64,000 nucleotides of DNA from Variovorax sp. N23 (GTDB lineage: Bacteria; Pseudomonadota; Gammaproteobacteria; Burkholderiales; Burkholderiaceae_C), in contig NZ_JAOOPY010000022.1 in NCBI RefSeq assembly GCF_025486315.1, positions 1 through 64,000 on the forward strand, in the 5' to 3' direction. Positions 37,348-44,442 of the stretch are shown here, one piece after another. The notes under the pieces were generated by a model. That model had not been told where the DNA came from. It saw nothing but the letters and a program-made list of their open reading frames with translations, and ran no database searches. How positions within the stretch are numbered: the first letter of the stretch is position 1; each line of letters begins with the position of its first letter. Both the position numbers and the translations under genes were made by a program.

Positions 37348-37841
37348 TGGCGGGTCCCGATCTCGCGCATCTCATGCTGGATGGCCATGCGCTCGAGCTT
37401 GTCCATCGGCAGGGACAGCATGAACTCGATGCGGCGCTTGAGCGTCACGGCCGTGTCCATGAAGGCCCGCTTCTTCTCTTCCTCGGTGCCTTCCACCGCG
37501 GCGGGGTCCGGCAGGCCCCAGTGCGCGGTGATCGGCTGGCCTGGCCACACCGGGCACATCTCGCCCGCGGCCTGGTCGCAGACGGTGATCACGAAATCCA
37601 TCGGCGGTGCGCCGTCCTTGGCGAACTCGCCCCAGCTCTTGCTGCTGTAGCCGCGGTCTTCGATGCGGAGCGTGCGCAGTGTTTCCAGTGCGAGCGGATT
37701 CACGGCGCCCTTGGGATGGCTGCCGGCGGAGAAGGCCTTGAACCGGCTGCTGCCCAACTGGTTGAGCAGGCCTTCGGCCAGGATGGACCGGGCAGAATTG
37801 CCGGTGCAGATGAACAGCACGTTGTGGAGGGTGTCGGTCAT
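37344..37841 (-). CDS. arsC: Arsenate reductase ArsC, LMW-phosphatase type (copy 1)
   Basis: A 165-residue paralogue of the next gene: P-loop CTGNSARS, redox cysteines in VITVCDQAAGEMCPVWPG, and HWGLPDPA. The ATG at 37841 (MTDTLHNVLFICTGNS) is the first in the homologous part; 20 upstream codons overlap the arsR end region and were excluded. It follows arsR by 26 bases and is probably the first enzyme gene of the operon. Confidence 0.92.
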   Translation of the reverse strand: MTDTLHNVLFICTGNSARSILAEGLLNQLGSSRFKAFSAGSHPKGAVNPLALETLRTLRIEDRGYSSKSWGEFAKDGAPPMDFVITVCDQAAGEMCPVWPGQPITAHWGLPDPAAVEGTEEEKKRAFMDTAVTLKRRIEFMLSLPMDKLERMAIQHEMREIGTRQ

Positions 37842-37867
37842 GATGGTCGGTGGGTTGGGGAGGGAGG

Positions 37868-38188
37868 TCAACAACGCATGGCGCCATCCGAGGCCACGCA
37901 AGCCTCGCCCTGGCAGCAGTTCTGTGTGAGGTAGCCGAGCAGCGCGCTCATCCGGTCGAAGGCGGCGCGGTAGATGAGGTGGCGGCCCTGGCGCTCCTGG
38001 GACACGAGGCCGGCGTGCGTCAGTTCCTTGAGGTGGAACGACAGGCTCGTGGCGGGCACGCCGATGGCTTCGACGAGGGCGCCGGGTGTCAGCCCTTCGG
38101 GGCCCGCCACCACGAGGCAGCGAAAAACCTGCAGGCGGACGGGCTGAGCCAGGGCGGCGAGAGAGCGCACGACGTCATTTGATTCCAT
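37868..38188 (-). CDS. arsR: Arsenic-responsive repressor ArsR
   Basis: A 106-residue ArsR/SmtB winged-helix repressor. The recognition helix region is GVPATSLSFHLKELTHAGLV. It lacks the classical ELCVCDL arsenite site; instead cysteines lie at the C-terminus (C91-C92, C97, and C106 as last residue), resembling the C-terminal triad described for the Acidithiobacillus ferrooxidans ArsR. It leads the arsenic operon and probably represses itself; a small palindrome overlaps its start codon. Confidence 0.92.
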   Translation of the reverse strand: MESNDVVRSLAALAQPVRLQVFRCLVVAGPEGLTPGALVEAIGVPATSLSFHLKELTHAGLVSQERQGRHLIYRAAFDRMSALLGYLTQNCCQGEACVASDGAMRC

Positions 38189-38199
38189 GATTCAATCAT
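38187..38199. promoter_or_regulatory. Candidate ArsR operator
   Basis: ATGATTCAATCAT is a 13-base palindrome (arms ATGAT/ATCAT) that begins at the arsR start codon and extends upstream. The surrounding 40 bases are AT-rich compared with the locus. Position and symmetry suit an autoregulatory ArsR site; the overlap with the start codon is unusual, so the true operator may be slightly larger or shifted. Confidence 0.4.
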
Positions 38200-38329
38200 A
38201 GTCGAACAATAGGAGATTCTCATGGAGATGGCTCGGGTCGTCGCTCCGTGGGGGAGCGAAGAGGGGGGGGCGTGCCCGCGCCCGCTTCCGGACGGCCCGC
38301 TCCCGACTTCCTTCGCTAAGATCGCCGCC

Positions 38330-38425
38330 ATGCGCAATCGCTCCAGCCACCTCCTGCTGAACCCGGTCCACCGCCCGGGCCGGGAGCTTCCGCGCGGCTA
38401 TTTCTGCGCGGTCACGCCGCCATAG
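38330..38425 (+). CDS. Candidate 31-residue leader peptide upstream of sulP
   Basis: A short open frame, ATG 38330 to TAG 38423-38425, with sequence starting MRNRSSHLLLNPVHRP and ending RGYFCAVTPP. It lies about 117 bases before the sulP start. TAAGAT (38317-38322), a fair -10 box, ends seven bases before the ATG, so the mRNA could begin at or near the start codon (leaderless). The stop codon lies in the loop of a GC-rich hairpin. The single Cys and terminal Pro-Pro suggest a ribosome-stalling regulatory peptide that senses translation or sulfur supply. This is inference, and I cannot say whether the family is already known. Confidence 0.5.
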   Translation: MRNRSSHLLLNPVHRPGRELPRGYFCAVTPP

Positions 38426-38475
38426 CGCGGCGGCATCCTCTTCTCTCTTCTTGACTCCACCCGGCCGGCAGGCCG
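38416..38475 (+). promoter_or_regulatory. Hairpins and pyrimidine tract in the sulP leader
   Basis: GCCGCC (38416-38421) pairs with GGCGGC (38429-38434), putting the leader stop codon in the seven-base loop. A pyrimidine-rich tract (about 38435-38453) follows, then a second hairpin CGGCC-GGCA-GGCCG (38462-38475). A ribosome stalled at the end of the short frame would melt the first hairpin. The arrangement looks like an attenuator or Rho-access control region for sulP. Confidence 0.45.
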
Positions 38476-38541
38476 CCCGCGGCGTCATGTCCTCTTTCTC
38501 GTTTTCAGACGGCCGGTGACCCCGTGCCGCCCAGTCCTCCC

Positions 38542-40035
38542 ATGCTTCCTTCTTCCATCCGCAAGGACTGGTTGTCCAACATCCGTGGCGATCTGCTCGC
38601 GGGCCTCGTTGTGGCGCTGGCCCTCATTCCCGAGGCGATCGCTTTTTCCATCATCGCGGGCGTCGACCCCAAGGTCGGCCTGTACGCCTCCTTCAGCATG
38701 GCGGTCGTCATCGCCATCGTCGGCGGGCGCCCCGGCATGATTTCCGCCGCCACCGGTGCCATGGCACTGCTCATGGTCACGCTGGTGAAGGAGCACGGCT
38801 TGCAGTACCTGTTCGCGACGACCGTGCTGACGGGCGTGCTCCAGATGATCGCCGGCGCCCTCAAGCTCGGCTCGCTGATGCGCTTCGTCTCCCGCTCGGT
38901 CATCACCGGCTTCGTGAACGCGTTGGCCATCCTGATCTTCCTGGCCCAGCTGCCCGAACTCACGAACGTGACCTGGGTGGTCTATGCGATGACCGCAGCC
39001 GGCCTGGCCATCATCTATGGCTTCCCGTATCTCACGAAGGCGGTGCCTTCGCCGCTGGTCTGCATCGTCGTGCTCACCGGCGTGGCGCTGGCGATGGGCC
39101 TGGACATCCGCACCGTCGGCGACATGGGCCAGTTGCCCGACAGCCTGCCGATGTTCCTGCTGCCCGACATCCCGTTGAACCTCGAAACGCTGAAGATCAT
39201 CTTCCCTTACGCAGCAACGATGGCGGTCGTGGGCCTGCTGGAATCGATGATGACCGCGTCGATCGTGGACGATCTCACCGACACCGAGAGCAACAAGAAC
39301 CGCGAGTGCATCGGCCAGGGTGTCGCCAACGTCGCCACCGGCTTCATCGGCGGCATGGCCGGCTGCGCCATGATCGGCCAGTCGGTGATCAACGTGAAGT
39401 CGGGCGGCCGCGGGCGGCTCTCGACCTTCGTCGCCGGCATCTTCCTGTTGCTGATGGTGGTCTTTCTGGGGCCGTGGGTCAGCAGGATCCCCATGGCGGC
39501 GCTGGTGGCCGTGATGATCATGGTCAGCATCGGCACCTTCAGCTGGGACTCCGTCCGCAAGCTGCGCGAGCACCCGCCGAGTTCGTCGCTGGTGATGGTG
39601 GCGACCGTGGTCGTCACGGTCTCGACGCATGACCTCGCCAAGGGCGTGTTCGTCGGCGTGCTGCTCTCGGGCCTGTTCTTCGCGCACAAGGTGGGGCGCG
39701 TGTTCCGGGTGGATCGGTCCAGCGATACCGGCGGAGAAGTCCGCACCTACGCCATCGTCGGCCAGGTGTTCTTCGCATCGTCGGAGGCCTTCGTCCGCGC
39801 CTTCGACTTCAAGGAGGCGGTGCGACAGGTCCGCATCGACCTGACCCATGCGCACTTCTGGGACATCACGGCGGTGAGCGCGCTCGACAAGGTCGTAATG
39901 AAGTTCAAGCGGGAAGGCATCGCGGTCGACGTCATCGGCCTGAACGAGGCCAGCGCCACCCTGGTGGATCGCTTCGCCATCCATGACAAGCCAGGCGCTG
40001 TCGAAGAACTCATGCGCGCCCGTCGACCGGCGTGA
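38542..40035 (+). CDS. SulP-family anion transporter with STAS domain
   Basis: Inner-membrane transporter of 497 residues for sulfate, bicarbonate or similar anions. The SLC26/SulP core starts NIRGDLLAGLVVALALIPEA and VDPKVGLYASF, with about 12-14 helices, and includes SANNOT-like membrane segments ending near 390. The C-terminus (about 400-497; YAIVGQVFFASSEAFVRAF to ASATLVDRFAIH) is the cytoplasmic STAS regulatory domain. The ATG at 38542 is preferred; a GTG 18 bases upstream is possible. Neither has a good ribosome site, in keeping with translational control from the upstream short frame. Confidence 0.9.
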   Translation: MLPSSIRKDWLSNIRGDLLAGLVVALALIPEAIAFSIIAGVDPKVGLYASFSMAVVIAIVGGRPGMISAATGAMALLMVTLVKEHGLQYLFATTVLTGVLQMIAGALKLGSLMRFVSRSVITGFVNALAILIFLAQLPELTNVTWVVYAMTAAGLAIIYGFPYLTKAVPSPLVCIVVLTGVALAMGLDIRTVGDMGQLPDSLPMFLLPDIPLNLETLKIIFPYAATMAVVGLLESMMTASIVDDLTDTESNKNRECIGQGVANVATGFIGGMAGCAMIGQSVINVKSGGRGRLSTFVAGIFLLLMVVFLGPWVSRIPMAALVAVMIMVSIGTFSWDSVRKLREHPPSSSLVMVATVVVTVSTHDLAKGVFVGVLLSGLFFAHKVGRVFRVDRSSDTGGEVRTYAIVGQVFFASSEAFVRAFDFKEAVRQVRIDLTHAHFWDITAVSALDKVVMKFKREGIAVDVIGLNEASATLVDRFAIHDKPGAVEELMRARRPA

Positions 40036-40153
40036 AGAGCCCGCTGGCCAGCGGCGTGTTGCCGCCGCTGACGCGTGCACCCCTGCGTGCGAACTCGCAC
40101 GCCCCGATTTCGGATTGGCGGGGTGCCCACGATCCAGATGGGCTTCCTGCCAA

Positions 40154-42055
40154 CTATGACCGGCCCGCGGGATCGCTCCACAAGGGGGCGACCTGCGCCA
40201 GCGCGTCGGCCAGGTCGCGCACGATGTCGGCGACGGGCTGCGCCAGTCCGGAGCCCGTGACGGCCAGGGCGCGACCCGCGGCGGCGGGGTCGTCCATGTG
40301 GCCCGACAGCGTGGCGAGCACGGCCGCGGCCCCGGGCACCGTGTCGGCGCTGCGCTGCAGCGCGGTCACGCCGTGGCCGACGTTCAGCATCGCCAGCAGA
40401 CCGCCGGCGTTGCCTTCGTGGCGCAGGAGGCGCTGCAGATCCAATGCGAGCCGCTGCAGGCGGCGGTCCCTGCGCGCGGACGAGGCAGCGGTCGTCGTGG
40501 CAGGCCCCCGTTGTTCGACCATCCGTGCCAGGTCACGCCGGATCGCCTGTTTCGCGTTGCGCAGCCGGGCCGCACCTCCGGCGGGTGCCAGCAGGAAGCC
40601 GCCCGCGACCAGGAGCGCCGCGAGCAGCAGCGCGGCCGCGCCGTTGGCGATCACCGCCAGCGGCACGGCGGGCATGCCCGCCTGGCTGCCCAGCAAGAAG
40701 CACATGTTGGCATCCAGCGCCGGCGCCGCAATCCGTGGGTGCATGCGCGCCCAGGCACCCACGGCCATGACGGGCGCCACGCTGAGGATCAAGGCCAGCG
40801 TGTCGTGCACATGCGGCTGCACGACATAGCGGTAGGCCGCCGCGACCAGCACGCCGACCGTCACGCCGACGATGACTTTGGGCGCGACCCGGCGCGGCTC
40901 GGGCAGCGAGCCCAGCACCATCGAGAAGATGCAGACGCCGAGCGCCGTCAGCTCGGCGGCGCCCCAGCCCGAGAGGTGACCGAGCGATGCGACGACGAAG
41001 GTGCCGATGCCCGAGACCAGGCCGCTGATGCGCGCGCGCCGCCAGTCGCGCGGCGGAGAAAGGGCCGGCGGCAACTGCCTGGTGGACGGCGCGGTGGCGA
41101 ACAGTGCAAGCTCGGCCGTCTCCAGCATCGCCATCGCGTCGTGCAGGCGCGTCTCGGGTCCGGCTCGTGGTGTCGTCGGCGGCGATGGCCGGGCCGCGGC
41201 GCCCGGTCCCGGCGCCGCATCGCGCAAGGCGAGCGCATGCGCCGACACGCGCGCTGCAAGACCCTCGTCGACCGCGGCACCCCGCGCGAGCCGCCCACGC
41301 AGCGCGACGGCCGCAGCCATCATCGACAGCGCGGCCGACACCAACGCACGGCTGGCCCGCAGGCGGCGGTAGCCGTCGAGCGAACCGGCCGCCCAGGTGC
41401 GCGCCGCGGCATCGGCTTCGCTGAGTTCGGCCAGCACGCGCCGCTCCAGGGCAGCCATCTGGGTCGACGACACGCCCGACACGGCCTGCGCGGCGAAGTC
41501 GCCCGCGTCGGCGCAGAGTTGCCGGATGCGCGCGTAGAAATCCTGCCGCGGCGATGCCGGCGTGAAGAAGCCGGTGACCAGCGTGACGACCACCACGCCG
41601 ATCAGGGTGCATTCGACGCGCGCCGCGGCCAGCTCGACCATGCGCTGTGGCGCGTCGAGCGACGGCAGCACCACCACCGCGGCGGTCATGCCGGCCAGCG
41701 TGGCGCCGTACGACACGACGCCCGGCAGGAGATGCGTCGCGCCGGCGCTCAAGGCGACCCACACGCCCAACAGAAGAAGCAGCACGAAGGGGCTGTGCGC
41801 GACCTGGATCAGCACGAAGCCGGCGGCGGCACCGAGCAGCGTGCCGACGATGCGGAAGAAGCCGCGCTCGAACAGCAGGCCGCGCTGCGACTGGGCCACC
41901 ACCCAGACCGGCATGGCGGCCCAGTAGGCGTTCTGGACGTGCAGCACGGCCGCGATGGAGAAGGCGAGGATGGCCGCACAGGCCATGCGCAAGGCCAGCG
42001 CCGCAGCGCGCTGGTCGAGCCCGGCGTAGCGGGGGGAAGTCGAAGCTGCGGTCAT
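40154..42055 (-). CDS. FUSC-family efflux protein (aromatic acid exporter type)
   Basis: A 633-residue inner-membrane protein with two blocks of about five to six helices (about 20-165 and 345-490), each followed by a soluble helical domain: the fusaric-acid-resistance/AaeB architecture. Recognisable parts are AYWAAMPVWVVAQSQRGLLFERGFFRIVGT and VSGIGTFVVASLGHLSGWGAAE. Such proteins export aromatic carboxylic acids, usually with a membrane-fusion partner, but none is adjacent here. It follows the alpha/beta hydrolase gene by 25 bases in the same direction. Confidence 0.85.
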   Translation of the reverse strand: MTAASTSPRYAGLDQRAAALALRMACAAILAFSIAAVLHVQNAYWAAMPVWVVAQSQRGLLFERGFFRIVGTLLGAAAGFVLIQVAHSPFVLLLLLGVWVALSAGATHLLPGVVSYGATLAGMTAAVVVLPSLDAPQRMVELAAARVECTLIGVVVVTLVTGFFTPASPRQDFYARIRQLCADAGDFAAQAVSGVSSTQMAALERRVLAELSEADAAARTWAAGSLDGYRRLRASRALVSAALSMMAAAVALRGRLARGAAVDEGLAARVSAHALALRDAAPGPGAAARPSPPTTPRAGPETRLHDAMAMLETAELALFATAPSTRQLPPALSPPRDWRRARISGLVSGIGTFVVASLGHLSGWGAAELTALGVCIFSMVLGSLPEPRRVAPKVIVGVTVGVLVAAAYRYVVQPHVHDTLALILSVAPVMAVGAWARMHPRIAAPALDANMCFLLGSQAGMPAVPLAVIANGAAALLLAALLVAGGFLLAPAGGAARLRNAKQAIRRDLARMVEQRGPATTTAASSARRDRRLQRLALDLQRLLRHEGNAGGLLAMLNVGHGVTALQRSADTVPGAAAVLATLSGHMDDPAAAGRALAVTGSGLAQPVADIVRDLADALAQVAPLWSDPAGRS

Positions 42056-42080
42056 CGGACGGATTGTCCGTCCGCATGAA

Positions 42081-42941
42081 TCACGCAGCCTTGGGCTCGG
42101 GCAATACCGCCGTCAGCGCGAAGTCGACCAGGTACAGCCAGGTCGCTTCGAGCTGCAGGATGTTGTGGTGGTCGGAGCCCGGCACCGTCTGCACGTGGAT
42201 CGGCGTGGGCCAGGCGTCGATGAGCTTCTGCGAGCGCACCGGCAGCACGACATCGTCGTGCTCGGCCAGCAGCACCTGCGTCTTGGCCGCGACCTCGCGG
42301 CTGTGCATGAGCGAGTCGAAGCGGTGGCGCAGCAGCAGCGACAGCGGCACCAGCGGAAAGCGCCGCTTGGCCACTTCCAGCATCGAGTCGTAGGGCGTGA
42401 TCAGCTGCAGGCTCGCGAAGTCCTGCCGCGCCACCAGCTGGATCGCGACCCCCGTGCCCAGGCTGCGGCCGACGACGTGCTGCCGCGCCTGCGGGAAGGC
42501 GCGGCGCAGGTGCCTGGCGAACTGGTTCGCGTCCTCCACCGATGCGATCTCCGACGGGTGCCCCTCCGAGTCGGCGACGCCGCGGTAGTTGATCGCCGCG
42601 AAGCCGAAGCCCGCCGGCAGCCAGGTCAGCGCCTTGGCGGTGGCGCGCACGTCTTCGCCGCGCCCCGCGAAGTAGATGAACAGGTCCTGCAGCGCGTCTT
42701 CGCCATGCGGGTGGTAGACATAGCCACGCACCATGCCGCCAGGCACCGGGTGCGAATAGGTCGAGAAGTCGTCGGACAGCGGCACCACCGGCAGCTTGCG
42801 GGCGTTGAAGAGGATGTGGCCCTGCCGCGTGGCGAGCAGCGTCCAGTAGGTCGCGATGCCGCCGACGGCGGCGGCCGAGGCGGCGAGGGCGATGCGGAAG
42901 GCTTTGGATGACAAGGGTGGGCTCCGAGGCAAGGACGACAA
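42081..42941 (-). CDS. Membrane-anchored alpha/beta hydrolase
   Basis: Up to 286 residues, with an N-terminal anchor (RIALAASAAAVGGIATYWTLLA) and an alpha/beta hydrolase domain: GFAAINYRGVADSEG for the oxyanion-loop region, the nucleophile elbow GRSLGTGV and a late PGSDHHNI with the catalytic His. The substrate is unknown; the group includes esterases and BEM46-like proteins. No ATG is available near the N-terminus: TTG codons at 42941, 42932 or 42914 are candidates, so the start is uncertain. It is co-directional with the FUSC gene and divergent from the NRAMP gene. Confidence 0.78.
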   Translation of the reverse strand: MSSLPRSPPLSSKAFRIALAASAAAVGGIATYWTLLATRQGHILFNARKLPVVPLSDDFSTYSHPVPGGMVRGYVYHPHGEDALQDLFIYFAGRGEDVRATAKALTWLPAGFGFAAINYRGVADSEGHPSEIASVEDANQFARHLRRAFPQARQHVVGRSLGTGVAIQLVARQDFASLQLITPYDSMLEVAKRRFPLVPLSLLLRHRFDSLMHSREVAAKTQVLLAEHDDVVLPVRSQKLIDAWPTPIHVQTVPGSDHHNILQLEATWLYLVDFALTAVLPEPKAA

Positions 42942-42963
42942 GCGAGACCGCTAGTTTCGCCGC

Positions 42964-42993
42964 GTTCGTCCGCGTGGGTCCGTTTGGACGAAC
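42964..42993. promoter_or_regulatory. Inverted repeat in the hydrolase/NRAMP divergent promoter
   Basis: GTTCGTCC (42964-42971) and GGACGAAC (42986-42993) are perfect 8-base arms separated by 14 bases. It lies 23 bases before both the presumed NRAMP start and the farthest possible hydrolase start. It could be an operator (metal-responsive control of the NRAMP gene would be logical) or an RNA stem in the NRAMP leader. Confidence 0.5.
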
Positions 42994-43016
42994 AGACGCG
43001 TGATAGCGTCGCGCCC

Positions 43017-44270
43017 GTGAAGCAACGCATCCCCTCCTTCCTGCGCCATGTCGGCCCGGGCGTCGTCACCGGTGCCGCCGACGACGATCCGTCCGGCATC
43101 GCCACCTACACCCAGGCCGGCGCGCAGTTCGGCACCGGGCTGCTGTGGACCGTGTTCCTCTCGCTGCCCTTCATGATCGCCATCCAGATGGTGTCGGCGC
43201 GCATCGGCCGGGTCACGGGCCAGGGGGTGGCCGCCAACCTGCGCGACCACATGCCGCGCTGGCTGCTCCTGGGGCTGGTCGGTCTGCTGGTGATCGCGAA
43301 CACCATCAACATCGCGGCGGACATCGGCGCCATGGGCGAGGCGCTGCAACTGGTGGTCGGCGGCGGCCAGCGCTTCCATTCGCTGGCGTTCGGCGTGGTC
43401 ACGGTGCTGCTGCAGATCTTCGTGCCGTACCGGCGGCTGGCGCGCATCCTGAAGTGGCTCACGCTCACCCTGTTCGCCTATGTGGCCGCCGTGTTCGTGG
43501 TGGATGTGCCGTGGGCGCGCGTGCTGCACGACCTGGTCGTGCCCAGGCTGCAATGGCGCAGCGACTACTGGATGATGATCGTCGCGCTGCTGGGCACCAC
43601 CATCTCGCCCTACCTGTTCTTCTGGCAGGCCTCGCAGGAGGTCGAGGAGTTGCGCCAGCGCGGCGGCCGGCGGGGCAGCGACGCCGAGGTCCGGCGCGCC
43701 CTGCGCCGCGTGAAGCTCGACACCTGGATCGGCATGATCTTCTCGAACGCCATCGCCTTCTTCGTGATGGTGGTCGGCGGCGCGGTGCTGTTCAAGGCCG
43801 GCGTCCACGACGTCGCGTCGGCGGCGCAGGCGGCCGAGGCGCTGCGTCCGCTGGCGGGCGACTTCGCGTTCTGGCTCTTTGCCGGCGGCATCATCGCCAC
43901 CGGCCTGCTGGCCGTGCCGGTGCTGGCCTCGTCGGCCGCCTACGCGGTGGCCGAGGCCTTCGGTTGGGAGGAAGGGCTGGAGCGCCACTGGCACGAGGCC
44001 AAGAAGTTCTACACCCTCATCGGTGTCGCGACGCTCGCCGGCGCCGCGCTCGACTTCACGCCGGTCGACCCGATGAAGGCGCTCTACGCGAGCGCCGTCA
44101 TCAACGGCGTGGTCGCCGTGCCGATCATGGCGGCGATGATGATGCTGGTGGCGCGCGAGGACGTGATGGGCGCCTTCGTCGCCAGCCGCCGCACCCGCTG
44201 GCTGGGGTGGGGCGGCACCGCGCTGATGGGCTTCGCGGTGCTGATGATGCTGCGGGACTTGGTCGCGTAG
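43017..44270 (+). CDS. NRAMP-like divalent metal transporter, atypical motif
   Basis: A 417-residue membrane protein with about 11 helices from the NRAMP superfamily. Helix 1 has GPGVVTGAADDDPSGIATYT, related to the canonical DPG(N/S) motif, with the three acidic residues at 22-24. Helix 6 reads GTTISPYLFFWQ (193-204) where Mn/Fe transporters have a Met-Pro-His motif, so the metal-binding methionine is missing. The GTG start at 43017 directly precedes the conserved part; a TTG at 42984 is possible but overlaps the inverted repeat. The cargo may not be Mn or Fe; Mg or another ion is conceivable. Confidence 0.85.
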   Translation: MKQRIPSFLRHVGPGVVTGAADDDPSGIATYTQAGAQFGTGLLWTVFLSLPFMIAIQMVSARIGRVTGQGVAANLRDHMPRWLLLGLVGLLVIANTINIAADIGAMGEALQLVVGGGQRFHSLAFGVVTVLLQIFVPYRRLARILKWLTLTLFAYVAAVFVVDVPWARVLHDLVVPRLQWRSDYWMMIVALLGTTISPYLFFWQASQEVEELRQRGGRRGSDAEVRRALRRVKLDTWIGMIFSNAIAFFVMVVGGAVLFKAGVHDVASAAQAAEALRPLAGDFAFWLFAGGIIATGLLAVPVLASSAAYAVAEAFGWEEGLERHWHEAKKFYTLIGVATLAGAALDFTPVDPMKALYASAVINGVVAVPIMAAMMMLVAREDVMGAFVASRRTRWLGWGGTALMGFAVLMMLRDLVA

Positions 44271-44442
44271 GGCAGGCGCCGCATGGCGCGACAATTGCTC
44301 TGCCTTCATGGGCCGCGGACATGCCACCGGCGTTCGCGTATAGGCACTATCGGCGCGGCGGTATGAATGCCGTCCGCCCAGCCCTTAAGTTCCAGTGTCG
44401 GCGCATTCCGCCCCGTAAAAGAACGAGCCAGCCCCAGCGACC

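Noticed and set aside
34361..38188. Mobile element boundaries around the arsenic operon
   Set aside because: I looked for integrase or transposase genes, target duplications and terminal inverted repeats and saw none.
38222..38329. Longer version of the sulP leader frame starting at 38222
   Set aside because: The extra 36 residues are Gly/Pro-rich and the -10-like box lies between the two possible starts, so the shorter frame is preferred.
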